A stretch of 64,000 nucleotides of DNA. Origin: Flavobacterium oncorhynchi. GTDB lineage: Bacteria > Bacteroidota > Bacteroidia > Flavobacteriales > Flavobacteriaceae. Where the stretch lies: contig NZ_MUHA01000003.1 in NCBI RefSeq assembly GCF_002217355.1, forward strand, positions 273,901 through 337,900. Direction: 5' to 3'. Made by a program: the position numbers and the translations under genes. The notes beneath the pieces are model-generated. The model saw nothing but the letters and a program-made list of their open reading frames with translations, had not been told where the DNA came from and did no database searches. Positions 17,835 to 26,048 of this stretch are shown piece after piece; position 1 is the first letter of the stretch; every line of letters begins with the position of its first letter.

Positions 17835-18797
17835 TTAACCTAAAGTAACTCTTTTGAAACCTGTAATTTCAACGTTGAATCCTTTAACGTAATCACCAAC
17901 TTTTTTACTGTCATCTTTGATGAAGTTTTGATCTAATAAAGCTTTTTCTTGATCTAAAGTAGTGTTGTCAGAAATGAAACGTTGTACTTTTCCTGGAATA
18001 ATTTTATCCCAGATTTGCTCTGGTTTACCTTCAGCTTTTAATTCAGCTTTAGCATCTTCTTCAGCTTGTTTTAAAACTTCTTCAGTTAATTGAGAGAAAG
18101 AGATATATTTAGGAACATTTTTTAAAGTTTTTCCTAAACGTTTTGCTTCTTCATTGTCTTTTTCGATTACAGCAATACGAGCAGCAAGTTCAGATTCAAC
18201 GAAAGCTGGATCAAAATCTTTGTAAGATAATGTATCAGCTCCCATAGAAGCAACTTGCATAGAAACATCTTTAGTTAAAACGTCAGCGTTAGGAATTGCA
18301 GCAGAAATTGCAGTTAATGCAGCAATTTTATTAACGTGAACATAAGATCCAACGAAAGCACCTTCTAAAATTTCAAAACCACCGATTTCGATTTTTTCTC
18401 CGATAACTCCAGTTTGCTCGATTAATTTTTCAGCTACAGTAATTCCGTTGAAATCTGAAGCTAAAAATTCTTCTTTAGAAGAGAAGTTGATAGCTCTTTC
18501 AACTAAATCTTTAGCTAAAGTTACGAAAGCTTCATTTTTACCTACGAAGTCAGTTTCACAGTTTAAAGTGATGATAGCTCCTTTAGTGTGGTCTGCATTG
18601 ATGAAAGAAACAGCAGCTCCTTCAGAAGACTCACGGTCAGAACGGTTAGCAGCAACTTTTTGTCCTTTTTCTCTAAGGATTTGTATAGCTTTATCGAAAT
18701 CTCCTTCAGCTTCAACTAAAGCTTTTTTACAGTCCATCATTCCGGCACCTGTAGATTGTCTTAATTTATTTACGTCTGCAGCAGTAATTGTTGCCAT
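17835..18797 (-). CDS. tsf: Elongation factor Ts
   Basis: A 320-residue EF-Ts, nucleotide exchange factor of EF-Tu. N-terminal UBA-like domain: VNKLRQSTGAGMMDCKKALVEAEGD (residues 9-33). The TDFVGKNEAF motif at residues 82-91 contacts EF-Tu. It is longer than E. coli EF-Ts (283 aa), mostly in the C-terminal core. It lies 138 bases downstream of rpsB, in a gap filled by a TTCCAAA-family repeat. Confidence 0.97.
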   Translation of the reverse strand: MATITAADVNKLRQSTGAGMMDCKKALVEAEGDFDKAIQILREKGQKVAANRSDRESSEGAAVSFINADHTKGAIITLNCETDFVGKNEAFVTLAKDLVERAINFSSKEEFLASDFNGITVAEKLIEQTGVIGEKIEIGGFEILEGAFVGSYVHVNKIAALTAISAAIPNADVLTKDVSMQVASMGADTLSYKDFDPAFVESELAARIAVIEKDNEEAKRLGKTLKNVPKYISFSQLTEEVLKQAEEDAKAELKAEGKPEQIWDKIIPGKVQRFISDNTTLDQEKALLDQNFIKDDSKKVGDYVKGFNVEITGFKRVTLG

Positions 18798-18840
18798 AAT
18801 ATTTTGAATTTTAATGTTAAAAGTAAAAATTCCATCTTCT

Positions 18841-18933
18841 AAATCCCAAACTCCAATTTTATTAAATTATCAACATAACGTTTTTAATTTTGTATTTGGA
18901 GTTTGGAATTTAAAATTTGGAATTTAAAATTTG
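18841..18933. repeat. TTCCAAA-family inverted repeat between rpsB and tsf
   Basis: AAATCCCAAACTCCAATTTT (18841-18860) and ATTTGGAGTTTGGAATTT (18894-18911) are near-perfect inverted arms, and the right side continues as a second TTTGGAATTT unit. It lies inside an operon without a T-run. Confidence 0.7.
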
Positions 18934-18935
18934 AT

Positions 18936-19715
18936 TTATTCTTCAGTTGCAGGAGCAGCTTCAGCAGCTGGTGCAGCTTCAACAGCAGCAGGAGCTTCTT
19001 CAGTAGCTTCAGTTTCTTTTTCAGAACCTCTGTCAGAAAGACCTTCGATAACTGCAGTAGTTACTAAAGATAAAATTTTGTCAATTGATTTAGAAGCATC
19101 ATCATTTGCTGGAATTACGTAATCAACCTCTCTTGGGTCAGAATTCGTATCAACCATTGCGAAAACTGGAATGTTTAATTTTTGTGCTTCTTTTATTGCG
19201 ATGTGTTCAGCTTTGATATCTACTACGAACAATGCAGCTGGTAGTCTAGACATGTCAGCGATTGAACCTAAGTTTTTCTCTAATTTAGCACGTAAACGAT
19301 CAACTTGCAAACGCTCTTTTTTAGATAACGTCATGAAAGTACCATCTTTCTTCATTTTATCAATAGAAGACATTTTTTTAACTGCCTTTCTGATAGTTAC
19401 AAAGTTAGTTAGCATTCCACCAGGCCATCTTTCAGTGATGTAAGGCATGTTTGCAGCTTTTGCTTTATCAGCAACGATGTCTTTTGCTTGTTTTTTGGTA
19501 GCTACGAATAAAATTTTTCTACCTGATGCAGCGATTTTTTTCAAAGCTTCGTTAGCTTCTTCAATTTTAGCTGCAGTTTTATATAGATTGATAATGTGAA
19601 TACCATTACGCTCCATATAAATGTAAGGAGCCATATTTGGATCCCATTTTCTAGTCATGTGTCCAAAGTGAACACCTGCTTCTAGTAATTCTTTTACTTC
19701 TATTTTGTTTGCCAT
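18936..19715 (-). CDS. rpsB: 30S ribosomal protein S2
   Basis: A 259-residue S2. Signatures: LEAGVHFGHMTRKWDPNM near the N-terminus and PALFVVDIKAEHIAIKEAQKLNIPVFAMVDTNSDP. The C-terminal 30 residues are a low-complexity Glu/Ala extension, common in Bacteroidota S2. Upstream (19716-19891) is a 176-base leader with two possible hairpins, so S2 autoregulation is plausible. Confidence 0.98.
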   Translation of the reverse strand: MANKIEVKELLEAGVHFGHMTRKWDPNMAPYIYMERNGIHIINLYKTAAKIEEANEALKKIAASGRKILFVATKKQAKDIVADKAKAANMPYITERWPGGMLTNFVTIRKAVKKMSSIDKMKKDGTFMTLSKKERLQVDRLRAKLEKNLGSIADMSRLPAALFVVDIKAEHIAIKEAQKLNIPVFAMVDTNSDPREVDYVIPANDDASKSIDKILSLVTTAVIEGLSDRGSEKETEATEEAPAAVEAAPAAEAAPATEE

Positions 19716-19746
19716 TTTTGTACTAGTTTACGTTCTGTTGATTAGC

Positions 19747-19813
19747 AATGTATAAATGGCGATTTCTCTGGCTTTATACATTTAGATGCTAAACTATTTC
19801 CTACCTCGGTAGG
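19747..19813 (-). promoter_or_regulatory. Candidate rpsB leader: two stems
   Basis: AATGTATAAA (19747-19756) and TTTATACATT (19773-19782) are a perfect 10-bp inverted pair with a 16-base loop. CCTACC/GGTAGG (19800-19805 and 19808-19813) form a second stem with a loop of only 2 bases as drawn. Both lie in the transcribed leader of rpsB. The layout would fit an S2 autoregulatory element. Confidence 0.45.
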
Positions 19814-19864
19814 AGAGCAACAATAACTGTGTTTTTTAATTTCAATAAATAATTGATAATGTCT

Positions 19865-19887
19865 TGTCCTATTTGAACAAGACAGGT
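19865..19887 (-). terminator. Weak hairpin after rpsI
   Basis: The arms TGTCTTGT and ACAAGACA pair in the rpsI-rpsB gap. There is no T-run, so it more likely stabilises an RNA end or processes the transcript than terminates it. Confidence 0.4.
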
Positions 19888-19891
19888 AATA

Positions 19892-20278
19892 TTAACGTTT
19901 AGAGAATTGGAATCTCTTACGAGCTTTCTTCTGACCGAATTTCTTACGTTCAACCATTCTTGGATCTCTTGTTAATAAACCTTCTGGTTTCAAGATAGCT
20001 CTGTTTTCGATGTTCACTTCACACATTACACGTGCTAATGCCATTCTTACAGCTTCTGCTTGACCAGTTGAACCACCTCCGTAAACGTTTACTTTTACAT
20101 CAAAGTTACTTGCATTTTCTGTCATAGATAATGGTTGTAAAACTTTGTATTGTAAAGTTGCAGTTGGAAAGTAAGTTGCGAATTCTTTTTTGTTTACAGT
20201 GATTTTACCTGTTCCTTCAGAAACATATACACGTGCAACAGCGGTTTTTCTTCTACCGATTTTGTGAATAACTCCCAT
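19892..20278 (-). CDS. rpsI: 30S ribosomal protein S9
   Basis: A 128-residue S9 with IGRRKTAVARVYVSEGTG at the N-terminus, VYGGGSTGQAEAVRMALARVM and the basic C-terminal tail RKKFGQKKARKRFQFSKR, whose last Lys-Arg contacts tRNA in the P site. The ATG touches the rplM stop. Confidence 0.98.
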   Translation of the reverse strand: MGVIHKIGRRKTAVARVYVSEGTGKITVNKKEFATYFPTATLQYKVLQPLSMTENASNFDVKVNVYGGGSTGQAEAVRMALARVMCEVNIENRAILKPEGLLTRDPRMVERKKFGQKKARKRFQFSKR

Positions 20279-20733
20279 TACTTAAGATCGTTTAGGTTAA
20301 CAGTTCTAGGTTTTTGAGCTCCGTGAGTATGCTCAGCACCTACAACAACATTTAGATTTCTAAAAAGTTCAGCTCCTAATTTGTTTTTAGGTAACATTCC
20401 TTTTACAGCTTTTTCTACTAATAATGCAGGGTTTTTAGATTGCAATACTTTAGCAGTTAAAGTTCTTTGTCCTCCTGGGTAACCTGTATGACGCATGTAA
20501 ATTTTGTCATTCATTTTTGTACCTGTAAGGTTAATTTTTTCTGAGTTGATAACAATTACGTTATCTCCACAGTCAACGTGCGGTGTGTAACTTGGCTTGT
20601 ACTTACCTCTTAAGATCATCGCAACCTTTGAAGCAAGACGTCCTAAGTTGTGACCTTCTGCATCAACAACAATCCACTCTTTAGTTACAGTGGCTTTGCT
20701 AGCTGAAATTGTCTTGTAGCTTAATGCGTCCAT
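20278..20733 (-). CDS. rplM: 50S ribosomal protein L13
   Basis: A 151-residue L13. Signatures: WIVVDAEGHNLGRLASKVA, YMRHTGYPGGQ, and the AVKGMLPKNKLG motif. First gene of rplM-rpsI-rpsB-tsf, behind a TANNTTTG promoter with a palindrome at its start site. Confidence 0.98.
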   Translation of the reverse strand: MDALSYKTISASKATVTKEWIVVDAEGHNLGRLASKVAMILRGKYKPSYTPHVDCGDNVIVINSEKINLTGTKMNDKIYMRHTGYPGGQRTLTAKVLQSKNPALLVEKAVKGMLPKNKLGAELFRNLNVVVGAEHTHGAQKPRTVNLNDLK

Positions 20734-20756
20734 AATATTATTTTAATTAAACATTC

Positions 20757-20784
20757 CATCCCCAATAAAGGGGATGCAAAAGTA
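20757..20784 (-). promoter_or_regulatory. rplM promoter with overlapping palindrome
   Basis: On the minus strand TACTTTTG (20784-20777) is the -7 box, with TTTG 19 bases upstream. Immediately downstream come CATCCCC and GGGGATG (20776-20770 and 20763-20757) around a 6-base loop. The palindrome overlaps the expected start site, so it may be an operator or a leader hairpin truncated at its 5' side. Confidence 0.6.
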
Positions 20785-20865
20785 CAATTAATTATTTTAA
20801 AACCAAATACCTTAAAAGAATATTTTATATCCTGAAAATCAGGCTTTCAGTTTTTATTTTTAAAA

Positions 20866-20904
20866 CTAAAAAAAAACCAGCTTCACATTAAGGCGAAGCT
20901 GGTT
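20866..20904 (-). terminator. Terminator of the ferritin-like pair
   Basis: AACCAGCTTC (20875-20884) and GAAGCTGGTT (20895-20904) pair, and the minus strand continues in T-run (20867-20876). Confidence 0.85.
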
Positions 20905-20927
20905 CAATTTGTAGTGCATTTTTGTTA

Positions 20928-21740
20928 TTATACAATAAAAATATTGGCAATATCTACAACTTGCTGCGTTGTTAAAGGTTCGTCGTAAGCTTCTGATCCT
21001 GCGGAAGCTCCAAAGGCTGCAGCAGTATTGAATCCTGCTTGAGTGGTAACTCCTTCGCCATCGTAAACCGCTTGAGTTGCCGGCGGCATTCCTGCTCCTC
21101 GATCAGCATTCGAAATCCAGCCTTTTAATTTGCGGAGCCTTCGCACTTCAGATGCGTGACGTGCTTCGACAGAATGTATTTGCAGAGCTGCAGTTAATAA
21201 ATCTGGTGTAGTTATTAAGTTAGCGGCTTGCCCTTTGTAGGCTCTCACGCCAGTATCTTCAAAAGCTTGTGCTAAAGCAAGAAAGGTTGGGTAATCATGA
21301 AAAGGATCAAATGTACCGCCCACTGTAAAGTCAAAAGTAGGTTTAGGAACGAAGTTTGCACTTGCTGAACCGCCTAACCCTGCGATTAAAAATTTAACGT
21401 GACTTGACTCGTGAGCTGCTATTTGTTGAAAGACTTTTAAATCTCGTCCGCCATTTTCTAAAGCCGGAATGACACCAGAATCCAGCGCCATGGCATAAAA
21501 CTCATTTTCTAGATATTCTAGTGTTAAGGCAAATTGTAAAGCCCCTATTGGGGTGGCGGGTGTTGGGGTGATATCTTTTGCTATTGCTTTATTTGCCAAT
21601 GCTGATAATCCAAAAGGAATTGATGCCAGCGCCAGATTTTTACTGATATTTCCAAATTGTGAAAAACTGTCTCTTCGTGAACCTGTACTATTCATTATAC
21701 TGTCATCAGTAAAGGTTTCTATAAATTTTAAAATATTCAT
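20928..21740 (-). CDS. Ferritin-like domain protein (exported, distal of pair)
   Basis: A 270-residue protein with a Ferritin_2 domain. Metal-binding four-helix motifs are visible: LEYLENEFYAMAL (Glu ligands), AAHESSHVKFL, AFEDTGVRAYKGQ and HSVEARHASEVRRL. The N-terminus has a TGSRRDSF segment before a hydrophobic stretch, weakly Tat-like. Second of a tandem pair with the gene 26 bases upstream. Members of this family are found in desiccation- or stress-associated proteins; iron oxidation or storage is inferred from the ligands. Confidence 0.88.
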   Translation of the reverse strand: MNILKFIETFTDDSIMNSTGSRRDSFSQFGNISKNLALASIPFGLSALANKAIAKDITPTPATPIGALQFALTLEYLENEFYAMALDSGVIPALENGGRDLKVFQQIAAHESSHVKFLIAGLGGSASANFVPKPTFDFTVGGTFDPFHDYPTFLALAQAFEDTGVRAYKGQAANLITTPDLLTAALQIHSVEARHASEVRRLRKLKGWISNADRGAGMPPATQAVYDGEGVTTQAGFNTAAAFGASAGSEAYDEPLTTQQVVDIANIFIV

Positions 21741-21766
21741 AATTTCTAAGTTTTAGCTCGTTAAGA

Positions 21767-22513
21767 TTAAGGTAAATATTTGGCAGTAAATTTTGTAGTA
21801 ATAAATCCGCCGGCAATTGGTAGGATTTTAGAAGGATCTTTTGCGACATCTAAACCATTTGAAGGGTTTACAATATCGTCGCCTGCAAAATCTTTAGAGT
21901 TTGGATTGATCAAGCTTCTTATTGCAGAAGCGTGTCTGGCTTCAACCGAAACAATTTTTCCTGCCAGTAATAAATAATCTGGGCTTTTAATTAATCTGCC
22001 TGCACCGTTATAAGCAGCAACGCCTGTATCTTCTAGTGCTTTTGCGGTGGCTAAAACTTCATTATGGCTGTTAAAATTTAAAGAACCATAGTTGAAAGCT
22101 AAGGAAGGAAGTAATTGAGAGCTTGGATCTGGAAGCGCACCAGTCAAGGCAGCTTTAAAAAAATCTCTATGAACTACTTCATGATGGTATAAATCTGTTA
22201 AGACTTGACGTTCAATATCATTAAATACGGTATTGAAATTTGTTGAATTTACAACTTTAGTATAAAAATCAGCTTCTAACTGTTCTAAGGCGTAAGCATA
22301 TGTAAGTACGCCAAAATCTCCAGAACCTAAATCAAAAACGCCATTTTTTATTCCGGGTAAGGAGTTGTCCTCCATATTATTATCGTTGTCATTGTCGCTG
22401 CAACCAGCTAAAACCAAACCTGCGGTAACTAATGTTAGTCCACTGAGCTTAAGGAAGCTCCTTCTGTTATTCAGTGAAGGATCAACTTCATGAATTTTAA
22501 CTTCGTTTTTCAT
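21767..22513 (-). CDS. Ferritin-like lipoprotein (proximal of pair)
   Basis: A 248-residue protein with a Tat-type signal (NNRRSFLKLSGL) joined to a lipobox (LAGC, Cys at about 38). The same four-helix Ferritin_2 motifs follow: YALEQLEADFYTKV, HHEVVHRDFFKAAL, ALEDTGVAAYNG and SVEARHASAIRSL. Tat export implies it folds, perhaps with metal, before crossing the inner membrane. Homology with its downstream neighbour indicates a local duplication. Confidence 0.9.
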   Translation of the reverse strand: MKNEVKIHEVDPSLNNRRSFLKLSGLTLVTAGLVLAGCSDNDNDNNMEDNSLPGIKNGVFDLGSGDFGVLTYAYALEQLEADFYTKVVNSTNFNTVFNDIERQVLTDLYHHEVVHRDFFKAALTGALPDPSSQLLPSLAFNYGSLNFNSHNEVLATAKALEDTGVAAYNGAGRLIKSPDYLLLAGKIVSVEARHASAIRSLINPNSKDFAGDDIVNPSNGLDVAKDPSKILPIAGGFITTKFTAKYLP

Positions 22514-22674
22514 AATCTAGGTTTTTATTAAGGTTAATAACATGCTATTAAGTTATTAACGAAATTTTAGCACTAGTGGTTTTAAATAATCAATGTTTTT
22601 GAATATTATTTCGAAAAGACCTTGTGATTTCAAATAGTAGCAGCAGTTTTTTGTTTTATTTTCGGTAATTCTAC

Positions 22675-22682
22675 TATATTTG
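22675..22682 (+). promoter_or_regulatory. Promoter of the LacI-family gene
   Basis: TATATTTG fits TANNTTTG, with a TTG about 21 bases upstream, giving a leader of about 20 bases. Confidence 0.55.
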
Positions 22683-22707
22683 TATTAATTACATAAAATA
22701 TTAATAG

Positions 22708-23733
22708 ATGAAAGCTAAAGCAACTCTAAAACAAATTGCGAAAGAACTTGGTGTTTCTGTATCTACGGTGTCTAAGGCGCTAAATGACAGTCCGGAAATA
22801 AGTGAGCAGACGAAGGTGAAGATTAAGGAGTATGCCAAACTCAAAAATTATAAACCAAATGTTATTGGTCTGAATTTAAAGAATCGTAAGACTAAAACGA
22901 TTGGTGTAATTATACCTAATATATTAAACTCTTTTTTCGCAAAAGTTTTTAGCGGAATCGAAAAAGTGGCAGATAAAAAAGGATATAACGTAATTACTTG
23001 TATTTCTAATGAATCTTTAGAGAAAGAAGTTCATACACTTGAAATGTTAAGCAACGGAACAATTGATGGTTTCATTCTTTCGGTTTCTGAAGAAGCGCAA
23101 AAACTTCAAGATTACAATCACTTTTCGGCTATCATAAATGACGGAACTCCAATTGTAATGTTTGATCGTATTGCTGATGAAGTAGAATGTGATAAAGTTG
23201 TTGTAGATGATTTTGATTCTGCTTTAAACTCAACTCAGCATTTAATTAATTTGGGATGTAAAAACATTGCTTTAATTTCTTCTGTCGATAATTTAAGTGT
23301 TGGAAAATTAAGAGCTGACGGATATTTAAAAGCGTTAAAAGACAATAATATTCCAATAAACGAAAAAATCATTCTTCGTACCGATTCAGAGGAAGATATG
23401 AAAGCTAAAATTGATGCTATTTTTGAAAATAAAATTGATGCGATTTTCGCTTTAGATGAAAATGATTCTGTTGCGGCTTTAAGAGTTAGTTTGAAAAAAG
23501 GATATAAAGTTCCTGAAGATATTTCGATAATTGGTTTTGCTGATGGAATTTTGGCTTCAAGACGTTTGTCTCCAAGTTTAACTACAGTAAGTCAGCACGG
23601 AATCGAAATTGGTGAAGTAGCTGCAAAAAGATTAATTCAAAGATTAGAAGAGCCGGAAGGTGAAACTTCAGACTATGAAACTATCGTTATCAAAACAAAA
23701 TTGAAAGAGCGAGAATCAACTAGAAAAGCATAA
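22708..23733 (+). CDS. LacI family transcriptional regulator
   Basis: A 341-residue LacI/GalR protein. N-terminal HTH: TLKQIAKELGVSVSTVSKALND (residues 4-25) with the hinge YKPNVIGLNLK. The C-terminal periplasmic-binding-like domain follows, with the TIGVIIPNILNSFFAKVFSGIE and PTIVMFDRIADEV-type subdomain contacts. No sugar genes are adjacent, so the effector is unknown. It ends in its own terminator. Confidence 0.95.
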   Translation: MKAKATLKQIAKELGVSVSTVSKALNDSPEISEQTKVKIKEYAKLKNYKPNVIGLNLKNRKTKTIGVIIPNILNSFFAKVFSGIEKVADKKGYNVITCISNESLEKEVHTLEMLSNGTIDGFILSVSEEAQKLQDYNHFSAIINDGTPIVMFDRIADEVECDKVVVDDFDSALNSTQHLINLGCKNIALISSVDNLSVGKLRADGYLKALKDNNIPINEKIILRTDSEEDMKAKIDAIFENKIDAIFALDENDSVAALRVSLKKGYKVPEDISIIGFADGILASRRLSPSLTTVSQHGIEIGEVAAKRLIQRLEEPEGETSDYETIVIKTKLKERESTRKA

Positions 23734-23738
23734 ATAAA

Positions 23739-23769
23739 AAATATCCGTCTTAAAGACGGATATTTTTTT
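23739..23769 (+). terminator. Terminator of the LacI-family gene
   Basis: ATATCCGTC (23741-23749) pairs with GACGGATAT (23755-23763), followed by a T-run. It overlaps the stop of the convergent gene. Confidence 0.85.
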
Positions 23770-24895
23770 ATAAGGAATACGGGAATTTAGGATTTTTATA
23801 CTTCTTTAATTTTTCGAAAGGAACTAAAAAAGATTCTTCACAAGATCTTGCTGCTCTGTAAAAGATCGGTGTGAATTCTATACCTTTTTCGGTGTAACTC
23901 CAAGACGGAAAATCCCAATATTCTTCATTAGTATAATCGCAAGGATCATCATCGTCATTTTTTGGTTTTTCGAAATGAAATTCAGAGTTAAGTACAGCTA
24001 GCAATTTAGGAGCGAAATAAGTGCTTCTGTATTTTGAATAGTTGTCAAAATTACTTTGTTCTTCGGTGGTAACACTCTTGTCAAAAGCAATAATATCGTC
24101 TATTTCATAGTCTTTTCCATTGTTTAGATCAATCAAATAACCGCTTCCTCCAAAATTAGGATGAGCACCGCCACAGTAATAAGATGAAAACATTTCAAAG
24201 CCTAATAAGTTTGTATTGAGGAAATTTATGGTGGTTCTTCCTTCAATTCCTTTTCCTTCACTGTATTCAAAACTTGACGAGCAGTTGAGCTGCGCTAATG
24301 TAGTTTGAATGTGTATATTTTCTAAAATTGGATTTATAACAGCCTTGTTTTTCTCTGAAAAATTATTTCCTAATCTAAAGAAATCCGAATCACAATGTTT
24401 TTCAGAATACCAGACAAATTCCTTGTTATTATAAATAGTGGTTTTTTGTTTTTTGAATTCCAAGAATTTATATTTCACCAGATTCAAACGTTCGTCGTCA
24501 AACCTAATTGAGAGGTTTGATTTGTAATTGTCAAAATTAACAGGTTCAAGATGAACAGCTAGTTGTTTGTCTTTAGCATCATACCAAAAACCATCGAAAT
24601 TATTGCCTGATTTTTTCAGGTAGAATTTTTCAGTAACAATATCGCCGGGCTTAAAATAGAAAGTATAGTTGTTGTTGTCTTTTAATTTTGCTTCAAGTTT
24701 AATGTCTTTTAATGAGTTTTTATAGAAATATACGGCGTTTAAATTAGTCTCGTTATCCGATTTATAAACCTGAAGAGTGATATAGATTGTACTTTTACCT
24801 AAAGTTCCTTCTAGATAATAAATTTTGTCCTGACAAAATGAAATCGTTGAATACATTATAAATAGAAACAAAAAAGCTTTTTTCATGATAGCCAA
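23768..24895 (-). CDS. Uncharacterised exported protein, DUF3298-like
   Basis: A 375-residue protein with a signal peptide (MKKAFLFLFIMYSTISFCQD), so start at the second Met (24886) is likely. A Tyr-Cys-Gly-Gly-Ala-His-Pro motif (YYCGGAHPNFGGSG) and the FLNTNLLGFEMFSSYYCGG stretch resemble the DUF3298/RsiV-type domain. It follows the other uncharacterised gene and polA on the same strand. Function is unknown. Confidence 0.75.
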   Translation of the reverse strand: MAIMKKAFLFLFIMYSTISFCQDKIYYLEGTLGKSTIYITLQVYKSDNETNLNAVYFYKNSLKDIKLEAKLKDNNNYTFYFKPGDIVTEKFYLKKSGNNFDGFWYDAKDKQLAVHLEPVNFDNYKSNLSIRFDDERLNLVKYKFLEFKKQKTTIYNNKEFVWYSEKHCDSDFFRLGNNFSEKNKAVINPILENIHIQTTLAQLNCSSSFEYSEGKGIEGRTTINFLNTNLLGFEMFSSYYCGGAHPNFGGSGYLIDLNNGKDYEIDDIIAFDKSVTTEEQSNFDNYSKYRSTYFAPKLLAVLNSEFHFEKPKNDDDDPCDYTNEEYWDFPSWSYTEKGIEFTPIFYRAARSCEESFLVPFEKLKKYKNPKFPYSL

Positions 24896-24910
24896 TTTTA
24901 AAATGCAATA

Positions 24911-26038
24911 TTATTTTGTTTTTTTGACAATGTACAAGTTTTTACTTTCATCGTCAGAAATTAAGGTAAACTTCAAATTTGGATTAGAATAATAATTGTA
25001 TTTTTTTTTCACAGCGTTTTCCATTTCTGTCCAGTTGTCTTTTGTAGTGCTGTATATTGATTTTTCCTTGTTGCTGTAATCATCCAAAAAAATATCCTCT
25101 TTTTTAAATTTTAAGGTGTCTTTTGCAAAAGGTATATTGACATAAGCAATTCCATCCCAGTAATAATAAGTATAAGGGCTGTTGGACTGGGTTTGTCCTG
25201 CCATATTTGAATTATATTCTAATTTTTGATAATATCGAACCTTTATTTTATCATTTGGGATATCATAAAATACATTTTCATTATCAATCTTTTTATGCTG
25301 CTTCGAGCTTAGGTCTCGGGCATTATTATATATATCTTCACTTGCGCCATAAACTACATACCATTGATTATTTGCGTAATATATTATAGATTCTCTTTTG
25401 TCAGAAGGGATAGAGTGATCTCTCCAGCTATAAAAAGATTCTAAGTAAATACAATTGGGTACAATAGTATCATAATAATATTTAGATAATTTTTCAGCAG
25501 ACCAAGTTAAATCTTTGTTTATAGGAACAAATGCTTTTTTTGTTTTGTTTCCATCTGCAGGCCAAGTTTGGTAGTAAAGCAGGGCTTTGTTTACTATTTG
25601 TTTGTTAAGCAAAACAATCTCGCCAAATTCAGATTGATCAGACGAGGAAGTTTTAAAGCCTATTGTATCTAAAACTTTTCCAAAGGAATCTATTTTAAAT
25701 AATGTGTTGTTGTAATTACTGCCAGTATTTCCTCCTCCGTGATCATAAGGTTCAGATTTGGTAATTACTTTAACGATGATTTTATCACTTGAAATCTCGA
25801 GTATCTGAAACGTATAACAATATTCAGCTCCTTTTTGAAATATTGATATATCATGATTGCCAAATTTTTTAACTTCAGATAAATTTTTATAAGTCACAAA
25901 TTCAGTCGGAAGCTTTTTGCGAGGAAAAAGATTTATTACAAAAGTATCCAAGCCTAAAGCTAAGCTAACATTGATTTGATAGATTATAAATAAGACAACT
26001 ATTGTTACAAGAGAATACGTTATCGTTTTTTGTTTCAT
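24911..26038 (-). CDS. Uncharacterised membrane-anchored protein
   Basis: A 375-residue protein with one N-terminal TM segment (about residues 8-28), then a mostly polar, Tyr/Asn-rich extracytoplasmic region. No domain is recognised. It starts 10 bases from the polA stop, so the three genes polA, this and the next form a likely transcript. It shows no visible link to DNA replication. Confidence 0.65.
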   Translation of the reverse strand: MKQKTITYSLVTIVVLFIIYQINVSLALGLDTFVINLFPRKKLPTEFVTYKNLSEVKKFGNHDISIFQKGAEYCYTFQILEISSDKIIVKVITKSEPYDHGGGNTGSNYNNTLFKIDSFGKVLDTIGFKTSSSDQSEFGEIVLLNKQIVNKALLYYQTWPADGNKTKKAFVPINKDLTWSAEKLSKYYYDTIVPNCIYLESFYSWRDHSIPSDKRESIIYYANNQWYVVYGASEDIYNNARDLSSKQHKKIDNENVFYDIPNDKIKVRYYQKLEYNSNMAGQTQSNSPYTYYYWDGIAYVNIPFAKDTLKFKKEDIFLDDYSNKEKSIYSTTKDNWTEMENAVKKKYNYYSNPNLKFTLISDDESKNLYIVKKTK

Positions 26039-26048
26039 TTCGGTCTTT

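Noticed and set aside
18448..18807. 119-codon plus-strand frame opposite tsf
   Set aside because: Antisense to EF-Ts; no domain or promoter.
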